NCBI GenBank assembly: GCA_021399445.1
Contig: JAJTUQ010000009.1
Span: 575,501-639,500 of the forward strand
Reading direction: 5' to 3'
DNA: 64,000 nt
Source of the DNA: Xylogone sp. PMI_703
Lineage: Eukaryota; Ascomycota; Leotiomycetes
The translations under genes and the position numbers were made by a program. Each line of letters begins with the position of its first letter. Positions within the stretch are counted from its first letter, which is position 1. The notes beneath the pieces were generated by a model. It did not search any database, was not told where the DNA came from, and saw only the letters and a list, made by a program, of their open reading frames with translations. Of the stretch, positions 1 to 10,135 are shown in pieces.

Positions 1-1245
1 TCCTCAGAACCTGTGGCTCTTTCTACCCCGTTCCCAACCATCGCCGCCTCACATTTCCTTGGCATGGAGCACTTTTACTTGTCACACAGCTACCGTTCAC
101 ACCATCGAGCGCCGAATGTGGATAGGTTCCACATGTTCCGACCCCAAGCACTATGGTATCTTCGGCAAGGTCCCTGGCCCCACGCTTCGAGCGGGCAGAT
201 GCAACCATAATTTCTGCTGATCTTCCAATGTCATTTCTTGCATCGTTCTCACCGCAGTTGATTCCATGGTATTAGCTCTACGTGGCTCTTGACTGTATAG
301 CTTGGCAATTGACAGCGAATGTCTCTTGGAAAGAAAATGAAATACATTTTCCTAAGAACCATTTCCCAGCACATACCGATATCAAATCCAGGATATTTAC
401 AAGATTAACGATAAACCAGTAGAAGCATCTGTTATAATACACATTAATGAATTCTTGTTAAATTACACAATCATTATTACGAGTCATTAATGTGTATCCA
501 CTTGATATATGATATTTTGTTTGAGCATCATTCATTCATTGAGCTGGGGCTGCAGAACCGATTAGTATAGAGAGCTTGATCCACATAGTTAGGCATTGGC
601 AGCATTTCGTGCCTGTCTCGGACAAGCACCTTTTCCTACCTTTGTCTTGGGAGCTGTTCCTGGCTCACTTCCGTCTCGAGCGTGACCCCCAAGGCGTGCT
701 CGATCTCTGAGTGCCTTTCATACTAGCGCCATTGCCGGGGGGATAATGGGTTTCCGGTAAATTTGCCACAGAGAAGCAGCTGACGAGTTTTCGGACTTAC
801 CGGACCGCGAATTACGGTAGGAGCGAAACTAGGACAATACCAGGGCTCCTATCCATCTTTAGTATATGCATCCGATTTTGGTTAAACAATATCAATAAGC
901 TTGTATTTAATGCTTCTACATACACCAATTATAGCTCTTGGAGAAATAGAGCTCTCCACAGTGCTTGTCATATGGCTTTGCTGTTCACTAGTCTACCAAA
1001 TCAATAATTCTCTGTAATATTATTTCATCCCTGAGACTCTTCAAACAAACCCGATAAATCCCTGAGACCATAGGTCATTCAGCAACGGAGACACCGGTGA
1101 CCTTGGTACTATTCCAACAAAAATAATTGAATTTGGCGGAGGAACTCACGAAACCTGCTCCGCTAGACCATGATTGAATTGATAGTTTTGGACTTTTTGT
1201 ATCTAAAAACGTGATTTTGACCCAAACACAGTATTTTATTTAATT
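1..1245. other. Intergenic, no gene seen
   Basis: About 1.2 kb with only short accidental reading frames on both strands and AT-rich patches around 400-530 and 880-1060. I see no recognisable protein fragment, RNA gene or clear repeat. The last part is the 3' flank of the RidA-family gene. Confidence 0.6.
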
Positions 1246-1723
1246 TCAAATATCTTGGGGATCATAAGCGACGACTTCAATCTCCACATTCATACCATCT
1301 TCTCCTAATTGTGTCACCCCCACACAGGTCCAAATAGGCCGATGATTCGGCATATACTTTTTGAAGTTGCGAACCGTGGCATCCATCACTTCGTTGGTTA
1401 GAGGCATATGATATGAGTTGATACGATATACTTGCTCCCGGCCTTTACCGCTAGCATTTTTCAGATTCAGTCCAACAGTAGCAAACGCCTGGTCAATTTG
1501 AGCATTTATTTCCTTATAAACTTCTCCTGTTTCAGGATTCCAGCCGCCTGGACACCATGCCACTCGTTGGCCAACGAATCAGAATAATGATAATAACGAA
1601 GGTGGCCATACCTTGTCCTGCACATTCGATACGATCACCAACACGAACTACTTGGCTATACCAAGACTGTTCGGCATTTCTTTGCCCAACACCTTCATAG
1701 TTATAGTAGGCGAGGTGAGACAT
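1246..1723 (-). CDS. RidA (YjgF/YER057c/UK114) family protein
   Basis: Two exons, 1723-1612 and 1547-1246, with a 64-nt intron (donor GTATGG, acceptor CCAG); the spliced coding length is 414 nt, 137 aa. Splicing joins ...ECAGQG to GWNPETGEVY, the usual continuous RidA stretch, and removes an in-frame ATG. The family forms trimers that hydrolyse reactive enamine/imine intermediates released by PLP enzymes. The C-terminal part has the family-like V-x-VTQLGEDGMNVEIEVVAY pattern. The start is the only ATG in frame at the 5' end. A diverged repeat also found near 5.7 kb lies just upstream (1880-2036). The exact substrate cannot be read from the sequence; several fungal paralogues of this family are ordinary housekeeping proteins. 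Confidence 0.88.
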
Positions 1724-2729
1724 TATGATAAAGGTTGGGTGCTATACAGTGATATTTCATATTCAGCGCGGAAAAGGAAGAGGGCTGCATCTCCCGCCCT
1801 TGCCAGCGGATTTTACAACACTCATTGCCTGCACAGCTTTGTACCCCGCGATTCGAACTGTTCGAAGCCACGCCACTCCAGTGCTAAATCATTTGTCGCT
1901 GACCTCTCTAATCACTGTGTTAAAAGATTGGAAATCAACTTGCAGATTTCGGGTTAACCGGTTCAGCAATGACTAACATTACTAGTAATTACTGAAAATT
2001 TCGGCCAAATGGCACCCTCAGTGGGCCACTCTATGTAGGGTCGTAAAAGTAGATTCTTGATTCATTACACGATTTTAGCAGAGCAAAATTCATTTCCTTA
2101 TCTCGTTCTAAGAACGCGCCATACACGCTCTTAGGGCCGGAAGCACTCGCTTTCTACAGAGCATATTGCTAAGAATTATCAGAGACCTGTCACTATCATG
2201 TCACCCCGCCTAGTCACTTGACTATCAGTGTAGTATCAACTCGGATCCCCAAACTCTCCGCCGTGGTATCCTTGAAGGAGGAACTTCACTCAATTTCCAA
2301 ATAATTTCCATGTACAGTTGAATTCTAACAGGATTAGATACCCAAGAATGGCGGATTATTCCGTTCTTGTCCTTAGCGACAAGGATAATACATGGAGCAG
2401 CCAGTTCTGTTATTGGCAGCAGAGAGCATTTTATCACGTCAAATAATCTTAGCACCATATGATAGGGTGGTAGTCCGGACGAAGTTATGTACTCGGTCGT
2501 CACATCATTCGCATTTCCTAGCCAAAATGAATTGATTCACGCCAGAATTCTAGACCACGCTGGGAGAAATACCCAAGTGTGAGCTTGCAGCTGCTTTTCA
2601 AATACTACTATTAGAAGTCCAATGAGGGCATATTAGCTCATCTATCATCTCCTTGGCACGAATAAAGCTTTCCCAGCCCATTGGGATGAACGTATTCAGG
2701 TTCAGCTGACATCATTGGTAAGTATTTCC
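1724..2729. other. Intergenic with one copy of a diverged repeat
   Basis: One kilobase between the RidA start and the ALDH stop. It holds repeat copy 1 (1880-2036). An open frame at 2225-2503 (minus) has no ATG near its 5' end and matches nothing I know, so I do not call it a gene. Confidence 0.55.
1880..2036. repeat. Diverged dispersed repeat, copy 1
   Basis: Aligns by eye with 5622-5817. Both contain an AATCATTTGTCGC/GATCATTTGCCGC block, a GGAAATCAACTTGCAGATTTC/GGAATCGACTTGCTGATTTC block followed by TTAACCGGTTC/TTAGCCAGTTC, a CATTACTA block, and end in GTGGGCCACT/TCGGGCCACT. Several indels separate the blocks. It sits just upstream of the RidA start, while copy 2 sits just upstream of the truncated ADH relic. 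It may be an old MITE or LTR piece, or a shared duplicated promoter. Confidence 0.6.
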
Positions 2730-4367
2730 TTATCTCTTGAAAGTTATAGTCTTAGTTCTAACCCATTCCTCTAATCCAGTGGATCCGAATCGCCCATATC
2801 CAGAAGCCTTCACGCCCCCATGTGGTAATGCCGCCTCGTCATGGATGGTCATGCCATTAATGTGAACAGCACCACTCTCAATAGCGTCTGCGACCCGCAT
2901 ACCTCTCGCCAGATCTCTAGTAAATACGGCGGCAGTAAGACCATATTCAGTATCATTAGCAATTTCAACAGCTTCTTCCTCCGATTTGACAATTATAAGA
3001 GAAACCGTAGGACCGAAGGACTCAATATAGTAGAGATTCATATCTTTCCTAGTGCCTTTCACAATAACTGGGCGCATTTTTGTTGGTCGGTCTTCATAGG
3101 CTTTGACAGATCCAGCAATTAAATTTGCTCCTTTGCTTACCGCATCCTCCAGTAATCTTTTGTTTTTTTCTACACTCGCACCGTTGATTAGTACCGGAGC
3201 GGGGCCATCCTCAGGGATAAATAGACTCAAAGCCTTTATGAGTTCGGCCTCAAATTCCTTGGCTATTAATTCGTGAACAAGAATTCGCTCGGTGCTCATG
3301 CATACTTGCCCGGAGTGAAAGAATGCGCCTCTAATACACTGATTTGCAGCTAAAATAATATCAGCATCGTCAAGCACGATGGCAGGCGCCTTTCCTCCAA
3401 GTTCCAATAGTACAGGCTTTAGATTCTCTCCAGCCAACTTAGCAATGATTCTTCCAACCATGGTACTACCTGTGAAATTGATCTTCTTCACACGGGGATC
3501 CTGGATCAAGTGTTTGGTGATGGCGGCAGCTGCAGATGGTTGATGAGCAATCAAGTTCAACACTCCTGCGGGCAGTCCAGCACCATGGAAAATGGTGACA
3601 ATATCATAAGAGCATTGGGGGGACATCTCTGGAGCCTTTAAGATGGCGGTATTTCCGGTGGCTAGGGCGTAGAGGATAGAGCGGACACCAAGGCTGAACG
3701 GGGCGTTCCTGGATCTAAAGTCAATCGATGTTTCTCCACGGGACTTCAATGGAGTTGTAGAATGACTCATGGAATTGTCTCTCTTTCTTTCTCTCTTTCT
3801 TATAAGAGAATGGTAAATCCACCCTCTCAAAGAGAGAAGAATAAGAACATTAAGTAAATATCTAAGAAAACAGCTTTATTCTCACCATGGCGCGATACCA
3901 AGAATAACACCATAAGGTTCTGTCAATACCATTGCTGCTCCATCTCCTTCAGAAACACTAGGTACAAACCCATTAAGTGAGCTGATTCTTCCGGCGACAT
4001 CTTTAAGGAAGCCTAGGGAGGTAAAGACGTTCAACTCGGCCCAGGGTCTAGTAGCTCCAGTCTCCTCTATCATATGTTTGATCAGGTCCTCTCGGCGCTC
4101 CTCAAACAAAGACGCGGCCCGTAGAAGGATATCGCGGCGCGAACTAACCGAGGCCTTTCGCCATAACTTGAAGGCTCGTTGAGCAGACTCAATAGCTGCC
4201 TCTGTATCAGAGATGGACGCGGAAGAGCAGTCATGTAAGTGAGCGCCGGTGGCCGGAGCGTAGACAGCAAATTTTTCAGCAGAAAAGACTGGTTTGTTAT
4301 CGATTATGAGGGGAATTATGAACGGGGCGGCGCCGTTAGTGTTACTACTGGTACCCTTTGCTGCCAT
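2730..4367 (-). CDS. NAD(P)-dependent aldehyde dehydrogenase (vanillin/salicylaldehyde type)
   Basis: Two exons, 4367-3886 and 3708-2730, joined across a 177-nt intron (GTGAGA..CCAG) so that ...GIAPW continues as NAPFSLG; 486 aa, normal for the family. Visible ALDH features are FTGSTMVG (cofactor loop), LLELGGKAP with the general-base Glu, GQVCMSTERI with the catalytic Cys, and ESFGPTVSL followed by the C-terminal GYGRFG segment. GQVCMSTERI is typical of salicylaldehyde/vanillin dehydrogenases, which oxidise aromatic aldehydes to acids. The open frame continues upstream of the chosen ATG to 4463 but has only a GTG there, so the ATG at 4367 (MAAKGTSS) is preferred. The role is probably aromatic aldehyde detoxification or catabolism; the substrate is inferred from family resemblance only. 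Confidence 0.9.
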
Positions 4368-5174
4368 TAAAGGACTTAACGAAGTTGAGCTGGGGCTGCT
4401 TAATAAGCTATGTCGGTTACCCAGGCGTTGGAGAGTTTTAACGGTCCGGAAGACGAAGCTCACGAATGAGGGTATTCAAAGAAGACGAAAGACAAGAGGA
4501 AAAAGCAGACAGAGAAGCTCAAGAGCAGAGATAGGCTAAATAAGGGTAGTGAACTCCTTAGGAAGGTTGAGGAGGAGGGGAAGGGAAAGTTCTTTCCATA
4601 TATGATAACGTATTACTATTAGCACGATTACGTTCCATTTGAGCGATAGCTGGCCCGGGTGTTTTCTCATACTGCCACCGGACATGCTTAAGCTCCGTTT
4701 TCTAAGTCATAAAACTTTGCGAGATTTGCCTAAATGGAGGCAGAGGATTGGGGCTCAGGGTCCGTTGCTACCAATAAATAATGGAGCCATGGTCAACTCC
4801 GCGCATCTTACGAAGGAAGAATGATCCGGGCGGAGTGGCAAAGATGGGTGAAAGGGGGGAGCACATGGAGTCGGATAAAACCTCCAGTCTCGGAAGCCAC
4901 ATTCGCGATGCCGGATTACTACTACTATCTCATAACTTACTCGATTCCACACTTCATAATGTACATGACTAACCAACTCCTATACACAGGTGGCAGTTTT
5001 TTATTGGCTATTTTTCGATTCAATGTTTGTCCTACATAAGTATCTGGCGGACTCAACCACCATGCTAACACTATATTAGCCTTTGGCAATAGAAAAGGAA
5101 TAAGCTATTAACCTATCGAATTTACGTAGGGACTCTCTCCTTCAACACGATGTTATAAGAGCTGTGGATGCCTT
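4368..5174. other. Intergenic, ALDH 5' flank
   Basis: About 0.8 kb between the ALDH start and the ADH relic. Several overlapping open frames of 60-80 codons exist on both strands, but none has recognisable protein similarity. I see no repeat or RNA gene. Confidence 0.55.
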
Positions 5175-5524
5175 TCACCATTTCATTTCTACCTGTGCAG
5201 TCTTCTCTAAGTCGATCACGACTCATCCATCCAATTTACTATGTTCCATGCCCTGGAACACTTCCGCTAACTTGTCCACCTTCTCGAGGCGAGCATGCAT
5301 CTTAACAATGCCACGAGCCGCCATATCGAGAACTCTGCTACCTCACGGCTGTTTCCGGTGGTGGATCCTTTGATCACAAGCTCTCTTGTTAGGATCAGTG
5401 CTGGGTAAGCGGTGGCAATTGCTGCCATGTCTCCTTCGGGAACCCCAACGTAGACCAGCGTTCCTCCAAATCTGAGCAAATTGAGTCCCAGGGCATAGGC
5501 TTTGTAACAGATCCGTGGCATAGC
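5175..5524 (-). pseudogene. Relic of a zinc-type (MDR) alcohol dehydrogenase, C-terminal part
   Basis: The minus strand encodes LNLLRFGGTLVYVGVPEGD, ..ATAYPALILTRELVIKGS and GNSREVAEF, the nucleotide-binding core of a medium-chain zinc alcohol dehydrogenase. About one base is then missing at roughly 5332, and the match continues in the next frame as DMAARGIVKMHARLEKVDKL and EVFQGMEHSKLDG. A TGA follows where the family has Arg, and then VVIDLEKTAQVEMKW and a stop at 5175. The N-terminal half (zinc-binding residues) is absent. One frameshift, one nonsense codon and a 5' truncation make this a decayed gene. Confidence 0.88.
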
Positions 5525-6654
5525 AACCTACGTCTCTTCATTTTGCCACGAACATAAGAGTTCTGTAAATTTTCATCTATAAAAACGAACTATCTCGTTC
5601 CGGCACTCGTCGAGGAGTATTATAGTGATAGATCATTTGCCGCCTCTCAGAGAAGATAACGGGGGATTATGATCATTATACCCAAATGATTTGGAATCGA
5701 CTTGCTGATTTCAGATTAGCCAGTTCTGGCATACTTGCATTACTAAACCTCACACAAAATAGTTAACGTAAATCCCTGTCCACCAGGCCACCCCACCAAT
5801 CGGGCCACTTTCTAACCTCCTCGATATTCAACACCAAACATTCAATCAACAACAACGAGTAATTAAAATAAACTCAGTTACTAGCTATTGAGGACATTTA
5901 TTAATTTGATGACCTTTAGCCCCCGGCCTGAACACTTTGGTAGCCGTCGTGGTGGCTATTACAAAGGATTAGTAGAATAGGCTCACACCGATCAAACAGA
6001 CCGTGCACGTGCTCCATAAAATCTTAGGTTCGCCCGCTGTGGAATTTGTTAGCACCTGCCTTTTGCCCTCCCTCACCTGTTCGTACAACATGATGCCTTC
6101 ATTAGACCGGCACCAGCTAGAACAGCTGGCACATTCCCTCGAAAGGTTAGTTAAAGACTTTAATCGTGTACTAATTGCTAACCTATCGGAGCCTTCGATC
6201 AGGGAAGTACTCGGATTTTACGATACGTTGCGCTGACGGCGATCTCATTCGCTCACGCCGTGCATCGTCTGCTGCCTATTAGGAGTGGTCACTTGTTTTA
6301 GCCCTTGTCTGGGGCCAGGAATGATGGACCTGTATATAGAGACCTATTCTAGTTTACGTATCAATTAAGTCTTTCCATGGCGCTGAACTTGTATTATGTT
6401 TTATTATATTGCTATAATTCAACATACAATATATCCATCGAGCAGGAGGCTCCACACCTATAGAAATCATTTTCATCCTCATGAGTTGCGTTTGCTCAGA
6501 CCGTAGAACTTATGGTACTTCTGCTACCACCTGTAAATGTTATTCTTGCCATGTAACAGAGGGAGCATAAAGTCCCTGAGGACTATGGCACTCGCATTCC
6601 CTTGAGCTATATTAGCCACTTCCAGTTTGGGAATACCCGTGCGACGCTTACTTT
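5525..6654. other. Intergenic with repeat copy 2
   Basis: About 1.1 kb. Repeat copy 2 lies at 5622-5817. A frame at 6003-6236 (plus) starts at GTG and matches nothing known to me. I see no RNA gene. Confidence 0.55.
5622..5817. repeat. Diverged dispersed repeat, copy 2
   Basis: Partner of 1880-2036 in the same orientation, sharing four ordered blocks including TTGGAATCGACTTGC, TTAGCCAGTTC, CATTACTA and CGGGCCACT. It adjoins the broken 5' end of the ADH relic, so the repeat may mark the breakpoint that removed the N-terminal half of that gene. Confidence 0.58.
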
Positions 6655-7050
6655 TCAACATTGAACAATTTCGAAAGACGAAATTCCAACTCCAGGTTCA
6701 CCCGTGGTGACGCATACGTTCAGGGGCGACAAGTCAGAGGAACCTCCCGCATGAATACATGCCTCTGGGGAAGGACTATCGAGTACCATCCATGACACAC
6801 AGCTAAATGCCATGCCGGATTGTCCTGATATAATGTCCGCATGTGTAGGAAATTGATCGTCAATGAGTTGTAATACTACGCAAGAATTGGAGCAATCGCT
6901 GACGAATTCACAGCATCGAACGTTAGTCGTAGTGACGCTGCGGGCATCAATTGACCCTCCGGCTGGAACTGCACCAGCGCTCACGATAGGAGTCATTGAA
7001 GCCGCTAGAAAAGCAGTAAGGATTATACGCTTGGAGGAAAGATTGAACAT
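6655..7050 (-). CDS. Small secreted cysteine-rich protein (131 aa)
   Basis: Single-exon gene with an ATG at 7050. The first ~25 residues form a signal peptide (charged SSKR, then IILTAFLAASMTPIVSAGA). The mature part has eight cysteines: a CC pair (RCC), SDC, NSC, FSCVSW, EAC, NVC and a terminal VQC. The CC pair and the later S-C-V-x-W segment recall hydrophobins, but the canonical second CC pair is missing, so I do not call it one. It has no lysine in the mature part and is rich in Ser, Gly and Val. A TATA-like box lies 85-93 nt upstream of the ATG. It is probably a secreted cell-surface or effector-like protein; the function is unknown. Confidence 0.65.
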   Translation of the reverse strand: MFNLSSKRIILTAFLAASMTPIVSAGAVPAGGSIDARSVTTTNVRCCEFVSDCSNSCVVLQLIDDQFPTHADIISGQSGMAFSCVSWMVLDSPSPEACIHAGGSSDLSPLNVCVTTGEPGVGISSFEIVQC

Positions 7051-7134
7051 TGTGAATAGCTCTTCTTGTTAACTGAAAATGCTCTGTGTCTATTGTAGTT
7101 TGTTGTTACTTCTTGTCATAGTAGATAGAGGCGT

Positions 7135-7143
7135 CTTATATAG
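7135..7143 (-). promoter_or_regulatory. TATA-like box of the small secreted protein gene
   Basis: Reads CTATATAAG on the minus strand, 85-93 nt upstream of the ATG at 7050, the usual distance for a fungal TATA element. Inference from position only. Confidence 0.4.
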
Positions 7144-9111
7144 AAAACAATAACTTACCTAACTTAAAATAGTAGGTATTCGCAGTACATTAGCCTTCCT
7201 ACCAGTTCCGTAAAGAGAGATAGACGAGAGGTTATACAGTAAGCGCTGCCCCCACCCCTTAAACGCTTATTACTATTTTTCCCCTATCAACTTACTGCTT
7301 TGAGTAACCGTCTTGCAGTGTTTTTGACAGATGGGTCTCTGGTATTGACACATAGGCTTTTATTTTAGATGCCAATTCGAAAAAGGATGTGAGAAAGGCT
7401 GATTATGAATGCAATGCAACATCTAACAAAGATGTAGTATAGATGAAATTGCCATTTAGTTTATGATCATTCTTGTACTAAGCTGCCTACCACAGGAACC
7501 ACTAAGATTTACCACAGATTTAGTGCTCATACGTGAAATCTATAAGGTCGGACAAGATCTTCCTGTAAAATTCATAATTGATGGTCGGAATGTCGGTAGG
7601 TAAGTTGCCTGGCACGGCCAGGGTAGGGCTACAATTATAACTTATACGTTATAAGAGGTAAACAATCCTACACAGCGTTAATAGTTCCCCACTTCTATCG
7701 CATGGTAGATTTGACAACACAACTACAAGTATTAGTCACCATTGCAATAAGGAAGCAGTTATCCTAAACTTTGTGGCGGATGCTAGTAACACTCTCTTTG
7801 CTGTCACATCTGCTGAGCTCATTTAATGAAACTAGCTCAAAGACTAGTACGGCCATGTACGTACCTCTTACCCTCTACAGCTCTGGTGTCGGTTATAGAC
7901 CAGGAACAATGGAATAGTAAATGTGGATTTGCAAATGGTTGGTGTAATGCCATTGCAGCAGGCGCGGGGCTGTGGCTCCACAGCCGCAAGAAATAGCGTG
8001 TCACACAAAGGCTGGCTTAATCAAGGATATGGTACAAGGTCGCAGAATGCGATGATGCTACAGCGATTCAAAAAGAATGTGTAGATGGCGGCTCACAGGC
8101 TGTCCGATCGTGAGGATAGGAAGTAATAGTAAGTCTCAATCGCTAGTCCTCAACGGTGTACTGGGGTACCGTATGTGTGTATTCAAGTCTGGTCCTCCGC
8201 CGTCCGTCACAACCCATCCGGAGCTTTTCCACCTGGCGATTGCGAGCACCCTAGGACCGGTTAACACGAGTCCTCCCTTCGTTCGAAGTAGAAGAGTTGA
8301 ATGGAGGAGGCCCCGACGGGCCCACGGAGAATTGTCTGACGTGTTTGATTTGGTAGTACTGTAGCAGGAACAGGTCGCGTATGAGGGAAACTTCACTGGG
8401 AGAGCAGGAGAGGTAGAGAACTAGAGAGTGGCTCCGGAACAGTCCGCCCGTCGCAGCATTCGGCAATCTTTGATGCAGCGGATCAGTATGTTAACTACCC
8501 GATATAGAATACTTCAGAGTGAAAATCTTCGTACGGGCCTGAATCCACCCCCGCTCATCTGCCCCTGGGGATTGTTGTGTTCGCCAATGGGAAATACGAG
8601 AAAATCATTCCTATAACCAAACGCGCGTCCTATGATCTCAGTAATTGCACCTCGTGTGATTAACTAGTTCTTGTTTTCTTTTACGTGATACTACTGCAAA
8701 GACCGCAGAGCGTACATAAGAGGGAAGAGCTCGCTTGCAGTTACCTGACCAATTGGTCATAGTAAGGTCCTCTCTTGCGTCACCCTTTAAGTAGTGATTT
8801 ACTAGACGGGCAACAAGCAGTAATACTACAACACAGATTCTCTGTAATCACTAATTAGCAGCCATAGGATAAAACAAATTGATAGTATATGAAAATAAAC
8901 TAGGATAATTCGGAATTATTCATCCTACTCATAGCTTCTCCTTGCTAACTTTCTCTAGCGGAAAGAAGAACCCTAGAAGTGAATATATATATATATATAT
9001 ATATGGTCTAGCTACGTCCTCCTTTTCCTGGAGTCTCCCCAAATCATTCTTAAACATATAACACAAGATCATCCGAAGAGCCTCAGTCAAACCCCCTTTC
9101 AACTTTCAACC
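7144..9111. other. Gene-poor stretch, no gene seen
   Basis: Nearly 2 kb. It contains many stop codons in all frames until about 8077-8620, where 60-95-codon frames overlap on both strands without recognisable similarity. A short AT microsatellite lies at 8983-9004. I see no relic I could name. Confidence 0.5.
8983..9004. repeat. (AT)n microsatellite
   Basis: Eleven AT units in a row, about 110 nt upstream of the start codon of the small secreted gene at 9112. It may serve as an AT-rich promoter element, and its length could be polymorphic. Confidence 0.9.
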
Positions 9112-9408
9112 ATGCGTTTCTCAACTCTCATTCCTATGTTTCTCATCGGAGTAGCTCTATCCGAACCTCTTGACTTAGCAGGCCGCGCAGACCTTTTGAA
9201 ACGACAAACTGATTGTAGGGGAATGCCGTGTCGTCCTGATGGCCCATTTTCGAACTGCCCCGGGAGAGTCGTCTCCGGAAATGGAGTTGTGACATGCTGT
9301 TCGCCGGTCCAAACTTGTAACACTGGTACCTGCGTTGAAAGTGTCCCAGGCTCGGCCTTCTGTGATTCAATTACTGAATGCTGTCAAGTCCTATCCTGTT
9401 GCAGCTAA
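9112..9408 (+). CDS. Small secreted cysteine-rich protein with Kex2 site (98 aa)
   Basis: Single exon. The N-terminal MRFSTLIPMFLIGVALSEP is a signal peptide. It is followed by a short pro-segment ending in LLKR, a Kex2-type dibasic site, so the predicted mature peptide begins QTDC at about residue 34. The mature ~65 residues carry twelve cysteines, including CC pairs at TCC, ECC and SCC; an even number suits a disulfide-knotted peptide. There is no known domain. An (AT)n tract lies upstream, and no other gene is within 400 nt. It is effector-like or antimicrobial-like in form, but the activity cannot be inferred. Confidence 0.72.
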   Translation: MRFSTLIPMFLIGVALSEPLDLAGRADLLKRQTDCRGMPCRPDGPFSNCPGRVVSGNGVVTCCSPVQTCNTGTCVESVPGSAFCDSITECCQVLSCCS

Positions 9409-9811
9409 GATGTGTGAGTCTCATCAAATGAGAACGTATGTTGATTACGCTGACCGTTTACAGATAGTTCTAGTCGCCAAGCGGAAATACTACTATGAGT
9501 TTTTGTATGTAGAGTTTCGATGAGGCGGTAGTGTTTGATGACTTTGCTTTCAACTTGCGGTGGCATAGCAAGTAGCTATTACCAATCATACTAAAACATT
9601 CTATAACCATTAAACTTGATACTTCTGTGCTTGTTTCAGGCGCAGTGTGATAACATCTCTCTAGAGCTAGATCGGTGACCATGTTCCCTTCAAGCCTAGA
9701 CAAGGCAGGCTTAGCACAAAATACCATAACCCAGTATCTTTGTAGAATTTCATGTGTTTCTTTCCGTGATGGAATCTGTTAGAGATGCCTAGCGAATTTA
9801 ACACATTTTTA
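9409..9811. other. Intergenic, probable downstream part of the GH95 relic
   Basis: I see no gene. Any continuation of the GH95 relic (minus strand) would run into this stretch, but I could not recognise the family sequence below about 9812. Confidence 0.45.
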
Positions 9812-10020
9812 ACAGCGTACTTGCGCAGCGAGGAAGGTGGTTTTGTTTGCGGACGTAATATGCCGTCCTGGGTACACGGCCCACAGATTCGACATGTGGC
9901 TGATGCCTGGCTGTGCCTCAGCAAAGTCCTCGATCCACTCGGCAAATGCCTCCGAACTGATTCAGCCTCAGGGCGGGAGCTTTGCTCGCATCAGCGCCAC
10001 AAGGCCATTAAGAAAGTGCG
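9812..10020 (-). pseudogene. Relic of a GH95 alpha-L-fucosidase, catalytic-barrel fragment
   Basis: Reading the minus strand across three frames gives HFLNGLVALMRAKLPP, then LRLNQFGGI, then AEWIEDFAEAQPGISHMSNL and WAVYPGRHITSANKTTFL. This order matches the GH95 signature in the (alpha/alpha)6 catalytic domain (x-LPP-x-x-x-QFGG-x-x-EW-x-EDF, then a His-rich HxSHLxGLYPG region). Frame changes occur near 9972 (base missing after CCGCC) and 9945 (extra T), and a TAA interrupts at about 9815. One expected His of the HRHxSH region reads IS. Only a ~70-residue island survives. No frame of more than ~90 codons on either strand looks like GH95 by itself, so it is easily missed. Confidence 0.75.
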
Positions 10021-10135
10021 GAGAATCGCCGCGTTTAAATAAGCCCCCGCATTCACAAGTGGAACTCGCGGCTGTCAGAAAGTTGCTCTACCAGTTCCCG
10101 CATTTCATTTTATCTATTTTTAGCGATTGCTAAGC
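10021..10135. other. Short spacer
   Basis: Gap between the GH95 relic and the CSC1-like relic. Nothing seen. Confidence 0.5.

Noticed and set aside
1840..1870. GATTCGAAC word that looks like a tRNA T-loop
   Set aside because: No acceptor stem, D-arm or anticodon arm can be formed around it.
2225..2503. 92-codon open frame on the minus strand
   Set aside because: It opens with GTG, has no nearby ATG and no recognisable similarity.
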